A stretch of 9,794 nt of DNA from assembly GCA_934122125.1 (NCBI GenBank), contig CAKOVW010000039.1, positions 1 to 9,794 of the forward strand, in the 5' to 3' direction. The notes below the pieces were generated by a model, which worked only from the letters and a program-made list of their open reading frames with translations, searched no databases and was not told the origin of the DNA. Numbering within the stretch: position 1 is the first letter of the stretch; every line of letters begins with the position of its first letter. Below, piece after piece: positions 1 through 5,019 of the stretch. This stretch comes from an uncultured Clostridia bacterium (lineage in GTDB: Bacteria > Bacillota > Clostridia > TANB77 > CAG-508). The translations under genes were made by a program, and so were the position numbers.

Positions 1-2
1 TA

Positions 3-152
3 TGGGTTGACAGAGTAAAACATTGTAAAGTATGTACTTCATGCAAACATGAAGGAAAGTGCTTAAAAGGTGTTGAATTAAAATGTCCACCATGCCAAGA
101 TAAACCATGTGAAAGACCATGCGAGGACCCTTGTAATAAACCTTGTAGATAA
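3..152 (+). CDS. C-terminal part of a Cys-rich protein (5' end outside window)
   Basis: Only the last 49 residues are present; the frame is open from the window edge to the TAA stop. Ten of these are cysteines, in two blocks. The first has the spacing C-x2-C-x2-C-x5-C (HCKVCTSCKHEGKC). The second is a run of five Pro-Cys pairs separated by two or three mostly charged residues (PCQDKPCERPCEDPCNKPC). The first block resembles a metal-binding or Zn-ribbon-like element; the second looks like a low-complexity metal-binding or disulfide-crosslinked tail. I do not recognise the family. The gene converges on the minus-strand TSUP cluster, with the shared hairpin at 255-282 between them. The reading frame is convincing because cysteine codons are used regularly up to the stop, but the function is unknown. 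Confidence 0.6.
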   Translation, partial: WVDRVKHCKVCTSCKHEGKCLKGVELKCPPCQDKPCERPCEDPCNKPCR

Positions 153-173
153 GCCTGGATTTCAAAATTTTTT

Positions 174-237
174 ATGTGAATCTTAAAAATTCGCATATTT
201 ATCTTCTACAGAACTTTCTCATAATATGATAAAGTTC
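174..237. other. Two small hairpins in the convergent intergenic region
   Basis: An 8-bp imperfect stem (ATGTGAAT / ATTCGCAT, 174-181 with 189-196) is followed by a 7-bp stem (GAACTTT / AAAGTTC, 211-217 with 231-237). The loop of the second is itself palindromic. The first could be a weak terminator for the Cys-rich gene, being followed by ATTTATCTTCT. Neither has a good T-run, so their role is uncertain. Confidence 0.3.
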
Positions 238-251
238 CTAGAATACAAAAA

Positions 252-290
252 ATATCGGAACTTAGAAAATTCTAAGCTCCGATTTTAGTT
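252..290. terminator. Bidirectional rho-independent terminator
   Basis: A 13-bp stem with one mismatch (255-267 with 270-282, TCGGAACTTAGAA / TTCTAAGCTCCGA) has a tiny AA loop. It is followed on the plus strand by TTTTAGTTTT and on the minus strand by TATTTTTTG. It lies eight bases past the stop of the 46-aa minus-strand gene, so it ends that cluster and can also stop the converging Cys-rich gene. Confidence 0.8.
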
Positions 291-431
291 TTACAATATT
301 CCCATTCTTCTTGCTAATTTTTTACCCTTTTTAATCATCTTTCTTTTGTTATCTCCCATGGCTTCTGAATACATCATCGCAACACCTGCAGTTACTATCC
401 CGCCTATTAACATACCTTTTACAAATTTCAT
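291..431 (-). CDS. Small one-TM protein with basic tail (46 aa), last gene of the TSUP cluster
   Basis: This short gene encodes a 46-residue protein starting MKFVKGMLIGGIVTAG. A Gly/Met/Val/Ile-rich membrane segment (about residues 4-20) is followed by a strongly basic tail (DNKRKMIKKGKKLARRMG, about residues 27-44), which predicts an N-out, C-in anchored peptide. The start is supported by an AAAGG site about ten bases upstream. It lies 25 bases after the TSUP half-gene and eight bases before a strong terminator, so it is probably the last gene of that transcript. It resembles the small YtxH-like membrane proteins of Firmicutes in layout, but I cannot assign a family. The start context, charge pattern and terminator placement together argue against chance. 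Confidence 0.6.
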   Translation of the reverse strand: MKFVKGMLIGGIVTAGVAMMYSEAMGDNKRKMIKKGKKLARRMGIL

Positions 432-456
432 ATTATCTACATCCTTTCACAAAATA

Positions 457-850
457 TTACTCTTTAGCTTTAGTATGTCCCTTTTTATTTTTTATATACG
501 TATTGTACCAAGAATATATTTCATATATTGCAATAATTAATAAAAATGCTCCAAATAGTTTTCTTAGAACTTGTACATTCATATGACTGCTTATATTTGC
601 ACTTATAATTGCACCAATTATTCCTGAAATTACAACTATCCATACTTCTTTTACATTTATATTTTTATTTTTAATTCCTATAATAATTGATGTAATTGCC
701 GTTGGTATAAAAAATATTAAATTTGTCGACTGCGCCGTGTGTTGGTCTAAATTCATGAAAATAGAAAGAAGAAGAATTAATATCGTTCCTCCTCCCATTC
801 CCATTCCGACTAACAATTCCGGAAATAAAACCTATTAGTATTTCAAACAC
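457..850 (-). pseudogene. Half-length TauE/SafE (TSUP) membrane protein, frameshifted near the start
   Basis: The long in-frame part (457-816) encodes a TSUP half beginning GMGMGGG, but it lacks the first half of helix 1, and a TAG lies just upstream in that frame. In the neighbouring frame a GTG at 848-850, ten bases after an AAGGA site, encodes MFEILIGFISGIVS, exactly the missing start of the motif. Removing one base near 808 joins the two into a 130-residue protein with GFISGIVSGMGMGGG, the glycine motif of TSUP anion transporters, followed by three or four hydrophobic segments and a basic tail. Full TSUP proteins of about 250 aa are an internal duplication of this unit. TSUP family members move sulfite, sulfoacetate and related sulfur compounds; the substrate here is unknown. 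This may be a real lesion, a sequencing error, or use of a late TTG/ATG start at 816-805. Confidence 0.65.
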
Positions 851-868
851 TTTCTATACATCCTTACT

Positions 869-1234
869 TTAAAACAACATATTCCATCCAGCATATATCA
901 AAAACATAGCAAATAGAAATTTTAAGTACTTGTCAGGTACTTTATTTAAAAGTTTTGCTCCTGTAAACCCTCCTATTATTCCTCCTATTGCACAATATAT
1001 TCCTGTTTGCCAATTTATTAAATTACTTTTTGAATACAATATTGCTGTTGTAATTACCATAGGTAATATACAAAAAATTGATGTTGCTCTTGCTTTTTTC
1101 GGTTCCATTTTTAGCATATATATAAACGCTGGAACTAATATAAGTCCACCACCTGCTGTAAAAAGTCCACTAATCGTACCTGCCATAAAACCTATAATTA
1201 TTTTTTTAAAATTTTTACAAAACACTTCTTTCAT
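869..1234 (-). CDS. Half-length TauE/SafE (TSUP) family membrane protein (121 aa)
   Basis: This 121-residue hydrophobic protein has four likely membrane segments (about residues 10-35, 48-66, 76-96 and 103-120). The TSUP hallmark is in the first: GFMAGTISGLFTAGGGLILVP (about residues 16-36). It matches the N-terminal repeat of TauE/SafE anion exporters but stops where the second repeat would begin; a second half-size gene follows 18 bases later. A heterodimer of two four-helix halves is the simplest reading, as in other split transporters. The start ATG is fixed because a TAA codon directly precedes it in frame; the ribosome binding site is poor, which suggests coupling to the gene 42 bases upstream or a weak start. 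Transport direction and substrate cannot be told. Confidence 0.75.
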   Translation of the reverse strand: MKEVFCKNFKKIIIGFMAGTISGLFTAGGGLILVPAFIYMLKMEPKKARATSIFCILPMVITTAILYSKSNLINWQTGIYCAIGGIIGGFTGAKLLNKVPDKYLKFLFAMFLIYAGWNMLF

Positions 1235-1276
1235 TTATATTAGTATGCATGTTTTTGTCTAAAATTATACTATTTA

Positions 1277-1507
1277 TCAAGCCAAATCTTCCCTATTTTT
1301 TTGAATTTCCTTTTCTGCAATTTCAGTTAATGCTAAATCACATTTAAGCATTTGTGTAACAATGTGATTTCTTAACTCCTCATCTTTTATTCTTTCTGTT
1401 GCATCCAAAAATTTTTGTAAACTATATAAATATTTTTTATTCTTTTCTTTCCAATCTCTGTTAATACAGCTCTTTTCCTCTTCTGTAAAGATATTTTTTA
1501 ATTTCAT
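1277..1507 (-). CDS. Uncharacterised 76-aa charged helical protein
   Basis: The ATG at 1505-1507 follows an AGAGGTG site eight bases upstream, so I use it rather than the longer open frame that extends to 1636. That extension is A/T-rich leader sequence and overlaps the promoter region. The protein is highly charged and helical, starting MKLKNIFTEEEKSCINRDWKEK and continuing with many Glu/Lys residues and no membrane segment. It has two cysteines (about residues 14 and 58) without a metal-binding spacing. I recognise no family. It is the first gene of a minus-strand group that continues into the two TSUP halves, 42 bases downstream, and it is divergent from the small HTH regulator. Confidence 0.6.
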   Translation of the reverse strand: MKLKNIFTEEEKSCINRDWKEKNKKYLYSLQKFLDATERIKDEELRNHIVTQMLKCDLALTEIAEKEIQKNREDLA

Positions 1508-1586
1508 AACTCGCACCTCTTTTGTTTTAATTACCCTAAGATAGTTTCTTATTACTTTTATCGTTATATTGCCTTTATAATATGTA

Positions 1587-1615
1587 ATTTTAATATATCT
1601 CGTGGTAAAATACAA
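1587..1615 (-). promoter_or_regulatory. Candidate promoter for the 76-aa gene and TSUP cluster
   Basis: On the minus strand TTGTAT (1610-1615) and TAAAAT (1587-1592) are separated by 17 bases, giving a leader of about 70 nt before the ATG at 1507. The -35 box is weak in this A/T-rich background. A tandem CGACAAA repeat lies immediately upstream (1621-1637). Confidence 0.3.
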
Positions 1616-1620
1616 GTACT

Positions 1621-1640
1621 CGACAAAATACGACAAATTT
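1621..1640. repeat. Tandem 10-bp direct repeat, possible operator
   Basis: CGACAAAATA is followed directly by CGACAAATTT, so the core CGACAAA recurs with a 10-bp period, one DNA turn. It lies in the divergent region between the 76-aa gene and the HTH regulator, which would suit an operator. That role is inferred only from position and spacing. Confidence 0.35.
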
Positions 1641-1674
1641 CATCATTAAAAATATAATAGAAAGGTTGACTCAC

Positions 1675-1890
1675 ATGATTAAAATAAAATTATCTGATTT
1701 ACTTGGAAAACATAAAATGACTCAAAAATCTTTAGCAGATGCAACTCATATTAGACCTGCTACAATATCTAAAATGTATTATGAGGAAACTAAAAGAGTT
1801 GATATTAAGCAATTAAACAACATTTGCAAGGTATTTAATTGTGAGATTTCTGATTTATTAGAATATATTCCAGATTCAAAGGATAAATAA
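1675..1890 (+). CDS. Small Cro/CI-type (XRE) helix-turn-helix regulator (71 aa)
   Basis: The protein is almost entirely one HTH_3/HTH_26 domain. KHKMTQKSLADATHIRPATI (about residues 12-31) is helix 2-turn-helix 3, with the usual Q-x3-A and an Arg-x-Ala-Thr-Ile recognition start. NNICKVFNCEISDLLEYIP (about residues 48-66) is the conserved last helix of this family, where 'L..I...F.C...DLL' is typical. I choose the ATG at 1675 because the AGAAAGG site at 1659-1665 is correctly spaced for it and abuts the in-frame TTG at 1666. There is no sensor or dimerisation domain, so it is a bare DNA-binding protein. Its target is unknown; the tandem repeat just upstream and the divergent TSUP cluster are candidates. 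It ends in a strong terminator. Confidence 0.85.
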   Translation: MIKIKLSDLLGKHKMTQKSLADATHIRPATISKMYYEETKRVDIKQLNNICKVFNCEISDLLEYIPDSKDK

Positions 1891-1932
1891 TATTTTAATT
1901 TATATTTACTAATAAGTTGAATATATTATATC

Positions 1933-1970
1933 AAAAGATACTAGCTTTTGCTAGTATCTTTTATTTTTTT
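1933..1970. terminator. Bidirectional terminator between the HTH regulator and cysteine desulfurase
   Basis: A perfect 13-bp stem (AAAAGATACTAGC / GCTAGTATCTTTT, 1933-1945 with 1950-1962) has a TTTT loop and is followed by ATTTTTTTT on the plus strand. The stop codon of the converging desulfurase gene (1961-1963) lies at the edge of the stem, so the two genes are packed tail to tail with no spare sequence. Confidence 0.9.
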
Positions 1971-3106
1971 AATTGTATTTTTGGTATAATTTCAACCAAA
2001 TTATTTACTAAAAATTCAACATCTTGCATAGAATTTGATTTTCCAAATGTCGTTCTTAATGTTCCTTCTGCTAAGTTTTTGTTTAATCCAATTGAAGTTA
2101 ATACATGCGATGGTTCTGGATTTCCTGTACTACATGCTGAACCAGCTGAGGCACATATTCCCTTTTCATCTAATTCTAATAACAATTGCTGTGCATTTAT
2201 ATTTGGAAACGAAAAATTTGCATTACCTGGAAGCCTATTATCTCTAGACCCGTTTAATTTTGCATAAGGCATTTTTTGTTCAACCTGTTCAATATAAAAA
2301 TCTCTTAATTTTTTTAAGTGATTATTATATTCATCATAATTAAAATATATGCTTTCAATCGCTTTCCCCAAGCCTACTATTTCTGCAACATTTTCTGTTC
2401 CTGCACGCTTATCTTTTTCTTGATGACCTCCATCTAGAATTTTATCAAATTCTACATTTTCTTTTACATATAAAGCTCCTATTCCCTTTGGTGCGTAAAA
2501 TTTGTGTCCTGACATAGATAAACTATCTATATTTAAGTTTTCCACATCTATCCTTACATTTCCTACTGCCTGAACTGCATCTGTATGAAATATAATATTA
2601 TGTGCTTTTGCAATCTCTCCTATTTTTTGTATTGGTTCAATTGTTCCAATTTCATTATTCGCAAACATAATCGAAATTAAAATAGTAGTTGGTCTTATTG
2701 AATTTACTAATTGATTAATATCTATAACTCCATCTTTATCTACATTAAGATATGTTACTTCAAAGCCTTGTTTTTCTAATGTCTTACAAGAATTTAAAAC
2801 AGCATGATGTTCTATTTTACTTGTAATTATATGGTTTCCTTTTTTCTTATTAGCATAAGCAATTCCTTTAATTGCTAAGTTATCGCTTTCACTTCCACAA
2901 GAAGTAAAATATATTTCTTTTGGCTTGGCATTGATAGCATTTGCCACTCTTTTTCTTGCTAATTCTATTGCTCTTTTTGACTGTCTACCTATTGTATACA
3001 TTGCAGAGGCATTTCCATATTCAAGTTCAAAATATGGAAGCATTTCTTGCAAAACCTCTTTACTCACTGGTGTAGTAGCTGCATGGTCAAAATATAATGT
3101 TTGCAT
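1961..3106 (-). CDS. nifS: Cysteine desulfurase (NifS/IscS family)
   Basis: This PLP enzyme of the class V aminotransferase fold converts L-cysteine to L-alanine and a persulfide that feeds Fe-S cluster assembly or tRNA thiolation. The 381-residue product has the family's usual length. The start MQTLYFDHAATTP is standard, and the ATG follows an AGAGGAAAG site; the frame is open further upstream, but that part is not family-like. Key residues are His101 in IEHHAV, Asp176 and Gln179 in HTDAVQ, the Schiff-base lysine Lys202 in SGHKFYAPKG, RAGTEN at 234-239, and the catalytic Cys325 in SAGSACSTG, typical of group I (NifS/IscS) enzymes. No scaffold, IscR or mnmA gene is in the window, so the sulfur acceptor cannot be told. 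It lies downstream of a 115-aa membrane protein gene in the same direction, with a terminator-like repeat between them. Confidence 0.95.
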   Translation of the reverse strand: MQTLYFDHAATTPVSKEVLQEMLPYFELEYGNASAMYTIGRQSKRAIELARKRVANAINAKPKEIYFTSCGSESDNLAIKGIAYANKKKGNHIITSKIEHHAVLNSCKTLEKQGFEVTYLNVDKDGVIDINQLVNSIRPTTILISIMFANNEIGTIEPIQKIGEIAKAHNIIFHTDAVQAVGNVRIDVENLNIDSLSMSGHKFYAPKGIGALYVKENVEFDKILDGGHQEKDKRAGTENVAEIVGLGKAIESIYFNYDEYNNHLKKLRDFYIEQVEQKMPYAKLNGSRDNRLPGNANFSFPNINAQQLLLELDEKGICASAGSACSTGNPEPSHVLTSIGLNKNLAEGTLRTTFGKSNSMQDVEFLVNNLVEIIPKIQLKK

Positions 3107-3187
3107 AAACTTTCCTCTTTTCTTTAATATAAAATATCTATATTTATTATATGTTATTTTTTCTATATTATTTACTATTTTGCAGGC

Positions 3188-3232
3188 AATAAAAAAATAA
3201 AAGAATAACAAATATTCTTTTATTTTTTTATT
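3188..3232. terminator. Perfect 20-bp A/T inverted repeat, likely terminator
   Basis: AATAAAAAAATAAAAGAATA (3188-3207) is exactly complementary to 3213-3232, with a five-base loop. It begins inside the last codons of the 115-aa minus-strand gene and continues past its stop. The stem carries its own T-runs on both strands, so it may terminate that gene, leaving the desulfurase partly under separate control. Almost no G/C pairs makes its strength uncertain. Confidence 0.5.
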
Positions 3233-3567
3233 GTATTCTCTTGGTTCCACCTTGTTACTCTAACATTTTGATATGCTTGTAAAACTTCCGAGTACTTTCT
3301 ATATTCGTCTTCCCATATAATTGATGGTATTTTATCATACGCTTTAAAAACTTTTTCTGCTTCTGTTAAAAATATTATTTGTTCTTGTGGACTCATAAGT
3401 TTATATCTTTTTGAAAATTTATATAGTTTATCTAACATGTCATTTGCTTGAATAAATCCCCAAAAATCTTTTATTTTTATGCCTGCCATTCTAATTTGTA
3501 AAATAGCTGAAGCAACTAATGCAAATATTACAAATATTAGTAAATAAATTAATGTTAATGCTTCCAT
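3220..3567 (-). CDS. Uncharacterised membrane-anchored protein (115 aa)
   Basis: A hydrophobic N-terminal segment (about residues 4-26, LTLIYLLIFVIFALVASAIL) acts as a signal anchor. It is followed by a charged, aromatic-rich, helical domain of about 85 residues (DFWGFIQANDMLDKLYKF, then SPQEQIIFLTEAEKVFKAYD, then SIIWEDEYRKYSEVLQAYQ). There are no cysteines and no recognisable catalytic motif. The start ATG is well supported by AAAAGGA seven bases upstream and by a good promoter. The gene is followed by the cysteine desulfurase in the same direction after about 113 bases. I do not recognise the family; a link with the desulfurase would be by position only. Confidence 0.7.
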   Translation of the reverse strand: MEALTLIYLLIFVIFALVASAILQIRMAGIKIKDFWGFIQANDMLDKLYKFSKRYKLMSPQEQIIFLTEAEKVFKAYDKIPSIIWEDEYRKYSEVLQAYQNVRVTRWNQENTIKK

Positions 3568-3596
3568 TTAAATTTTCCTTTTCTTAAGTTTTTTTT

Positions 3597-3625
3597 ATTG
3601 TATCATTATTTGTTTTTTTGTGCAA
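3597..3625 (-). promoter_or_regulatory. Promoter of the 115-aa gene (and possibly nifS)
   Basis: TTGCAC (3620-3625) and TACAAT (3597-3602) are separated by exactly 17 bases on the minus strand, which places transcription start near 3590 and a leader of about 25 nt. This is a good match to a vegetative sigma-A promoter. Confidence 0.65.
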
Positions 3626-3673
3626 TATATTTAAAAAGATTTTAATTTTTTCGTGATTTTTATTTTTAATATA

Positions 3674-3682
3674 TGGTATAAT
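3674..3682 (+). promoter_or_regulatory. Extended -10 promoter of the CDF transporter gene
   Basis: TGGTATAAT combines a perfect TATAAT (3677-3682) with the upstream TG of an extended -10 element. The -35 region (around 3654, TGATTT) is poor, as is common with extended -10 promoters. The start codon is 23 bases downstream of the -10 box, with an AAGGATG ribosome site between. Confidence 0.6.
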
Positions 3683-3705
3683 TAAAAAAAAATAAGGATG
3701 GTATT

Positions 3706-4563
3706 ATGGATCGTTTTGAAGAAACTAAAAAAGCTGGATTATTAGGTATAATTGGAAATATATTTTTGTTAGTAATTAAAGGAACTGTTGGGTTTGTATT
3801 TAAAAGCCAAGCTATGATTGCCGATGCTGCAAATAGTGCAGGTGATATTTTTGCATCTCTTATGACATTTATTGGTAACAAAATTGCAAGCACTCCCGAA
3901 GATTCTGACCATAATTTTGGTCATGGAAAAGCTGAATATATTTTTTCTATGTTTATTGCTATATCTATGATTGTAATTGCATTTAAACTTTTGTATGACT
4001 CTGTTTACACTTTGATTAATGGTAGTAACTTAAAGTTCTCTTGGCTTTTAGTTGCAGTTTGTATAGCTACCATTATTGTAAAACTTTTTCTTTATTTATA
4101 TACTTCTAGATTAGCAAAAAAATATAACAATATTTTATTGGATGCAAACAAAAAAGATCATTTTAATGATTGCATTGTAACTAGCCTTACTCTAACTTCT
4201 ATTTTACTTACTCTTATTAATATTTATTGGTTTGATAGTATAGTAGGTATTGTTATATCAGTTTGGATATGTATTACAGGATTTAAAATTTTTATGGAGA
4301 GCTACAATATTTTAATGGATAAATCTATAGACCCAAAAACAGAAGAAATAATTACTGATATTGCTCATAATTATAAAGAAATACAAAAATTAGATGCCAT
4401 ATCTTCCACACCAGTTGGCTATAAATATATTGTAGTTTTAACTATATATGTTGATGGAAATATGTCTACATTTAATAGCCACAAATTGGCTGACAAATTT
4501 GAAAAAGATGTAAATGCTTTAGATAACGTTTATAAAGCAATTGTACATGTAAATCCAATTTAA
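3706..4563 (+). CDS. Cation diffusion facilitator (CDF) transporter, probably Mn2+ efflux (MntE-like)
   Basis: This 285-residue protein has the CDF layout: six membrane helices (about residues 10-32, 36-58, 80-103, 112-133, 158-173 and 175-197) and a cytoplasmic C-terminal ferredoxin-like domain (about 205-285). CDF proteins are proton-coupled exporters of divalent metals. In the Zn transporter YiiP the transport site is D45, D49, H153 and D157. Here the equivalents read N43-x3-D47 (ANSAGD) in helix 2 and D151-x3-D155 (KDHFNDC) in helix 5. Replacement of the helix-5 histidine by aspartate and the helix-2 N-x3-D are features of the manganese-exporting branch such as streptococcal MntE, so Mn2+ is the likely substrate. 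HNFGHGKAEY (about 69-78) is the conserved loop between helices 2 and 3. The ATG is preceded by AAGGATG. Its end converges on the noncoding RNA described at 4572-4910. Confidence 0.9.
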   Translation: MDRFEETKKAGLLGIIGNIFLLVIKGTVGFVFKSQAMIADAANSAGDIFASLMTFIGNKIASTPEDSDHNFGHGKAEYIFSMFIAISMIVIAFKLLYDSVYTLINGSNLKFSWLLVAVCIATIIVKLFLYLYTSRLAKKYNNILLDANKKDHFNDCIVTSLTLTSILLTLINIYWFDSIVGIVISVWICITGFKIFMESYNILMDKSIDPKTEEIITDIAHNYKEIQKLDAISSTPVGYKYIVVLTIYVDGNMSTFNSHKLADKFEKDVNALDNVYKAIVHVNPI

Positions 4564-4577
4564 TATTAAGTTAAAGA

Positions 4578-4606
4578 AAGAAGCCGAGCAATGTGCTCGG
4601 CTTCTT
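4578..4606 (-). terminator. Terminator of the noncoding RNA, shared with the CDF gene
   Basis: A perfect 13-bp G/C-containing stem (4578-4590 with 4594-4606, AAGAAGCCGAGCA / TGCTCGGCTTCTT) has a three-base loop. The minus strand continues TCTTTAACTT, giving a usable T-rich tail. On the plus strand the tail is CTGGAACGG, so it is less suited to the CDF gene, although it is the only hairpin after that gene. Confidence 0.8.
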
Positions 4607-4685
4607 CTGGAACGGAGGTTTTATGTAAGGGTAGGGAAAGATACGAATTTTTCTATTCTTGTTTTATTTGAAGAATAATTAGTCG

Positions 4686-4718
4686 CTAGGTAAATCCACT
4701 AAAGTAGCTGTTCCGCAT
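4686..4718 (-). other. Ten-codon open frame with strong Shine-Dalgarno inside the noncoding RNA
   Basis: AAGGAG (4727-4732) is followed eight bases later by an ATG opening the frame M-R-N-S-Y-F-S-G-F-T and a TAG. The AUG lies in the helix 4759-4763/4715-4719, and the AAGGAG lies in an unpaired purine-rich loop. It may be a translated leader-type peptide, or a purine-rich loop that only resembles a translation start. Confidence 0.25.
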
Positions 4719-4916
4719 CGTTTTTTCTCCTTTTTTCGGTGGGGCGATAAAACGCCCAGATGCATGTTTTTTGAAACAACCTCAGCTGCTAGTAGTACCC
4801 TGACGGATACAAATACCGCATATTTGTTCCTACCTTTCTCTGACGGTATACATTGTCAAACCTCTTACTTTTCCTTTTCCTACAAATTAGCATCCCTATT
4901 GGGAAACTGTAACAGT

Positions 4917-4945
4917 ATTATAACATTAATTAACATAAATGTCAA
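4917..4945 (-). promoter_or_regulatory. Consensus sigma-A promoter of the noncoding RNA
   Basis: TTGACA (4940-4945) and TATAAT (4917-4922) both match the consensus perfectly, with a 17-base spacer. Transcription should begin near 4910. It lies after the clpC terminator, so the RNA is an independent unit and likely highly expressed. Confidence 0.85.
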
Positions 4946-4973
4946 CCGTTTACATAAACTTTTTTTTGTTCTT

Positions 4974-5015
4974 TATGCAAAAAGTAAACTCCAAATGAAT
5001 TTGAAGTTTACTTTT
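4974..5015 (-). terminator. Terminator of the ctsR-mcsA-clpC operon
   Basis: AAAAGTAAACTTC pairs with GGAGTTTACTTTT on the minus strand (5003-5015 with 4979-4991), with one mismatch. The stem ends in a T-run (CTTTTTGC). It starts five bases past the clpC stop codon. Confidence 0.8.
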
Positions 5016-5019
5016 ACTC

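Larger units (their letters stand above)
4572..4910 (-). ncRNA. Putative free-standing structured noncoding RNA (about 340 nt), family unknown
   Basis: Between clpC and the CDF gene the minus strand carries a consensus promoter, then about 340 nt ending in a strong terminator, with no ordinary protein gene. The RNA has many matching complementary segments. Closing stem: 4858-4864 with 4615-4621 (GAGGUUU/AAACCUC), 4849-4853 with 4623-4627, 4829-4834 with 4630-4635 (GGUAGG/CCUACC). Central arm: 4796-4799 with 4689-4692, 4790-4793 with 4698-4701, 4784-4787 with 4706-4709, 4773-4777 with 4710-4714, 4759-4763 with 4715-4719, capped by 4753-4757 with 4742-4746. Side hairpins: 4809-4815 with 4821-4827, and 4654-4660 with 4671-4677. 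CCGUCAG occurs twice (4840-4846, 4800-4806). Base composition is richer in G/C than the surroundings. I see no tmRNA, RNase P, SRP or 6S hallmark sequences and no downstream gene that a riboswitch could control. Confidence 0.7.

Noticed and set aside
930..1262. Plus-strand frames antisense to the TSUP genes (also 346-540)
   Set aside because: Opposite-strand shadows of membrane-protein codons; no ribosome site, and the minus-strand frames carry the TSUP motif.
1508..1636. N-terminal extension of the 76-aa gene
   Set aside because: The internal ATG has a good AGAGGTG site, and the extension covers a likely promoter and leader.
1653..1658. TATAAT directly before the HTH regulator as its -10 box
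   Set aside because: Transcription would start at the ribosome binding site and exclude it from the mRNA; an upstream start is more likely. An ACGACA at 1630-1635 gives only a weak -35.
3107..3250. N-terminal extension of the cysteine desulfurase frame
   Set aside because: The family starts at MxxxYFDHAATTP; the extension lies in A/T-rich intergenic DNA and includes the terminator-like repeat.
4572..4910. tmRNA, RNase P, SRP, 6S, T-box or Mn riboswitch as identity of the RNA
   Set aside because: None of their conserved sequences that I know could be found, and there is no downstream gene on that strand for a riboswitch or T-box. A covariance search could overturn this.
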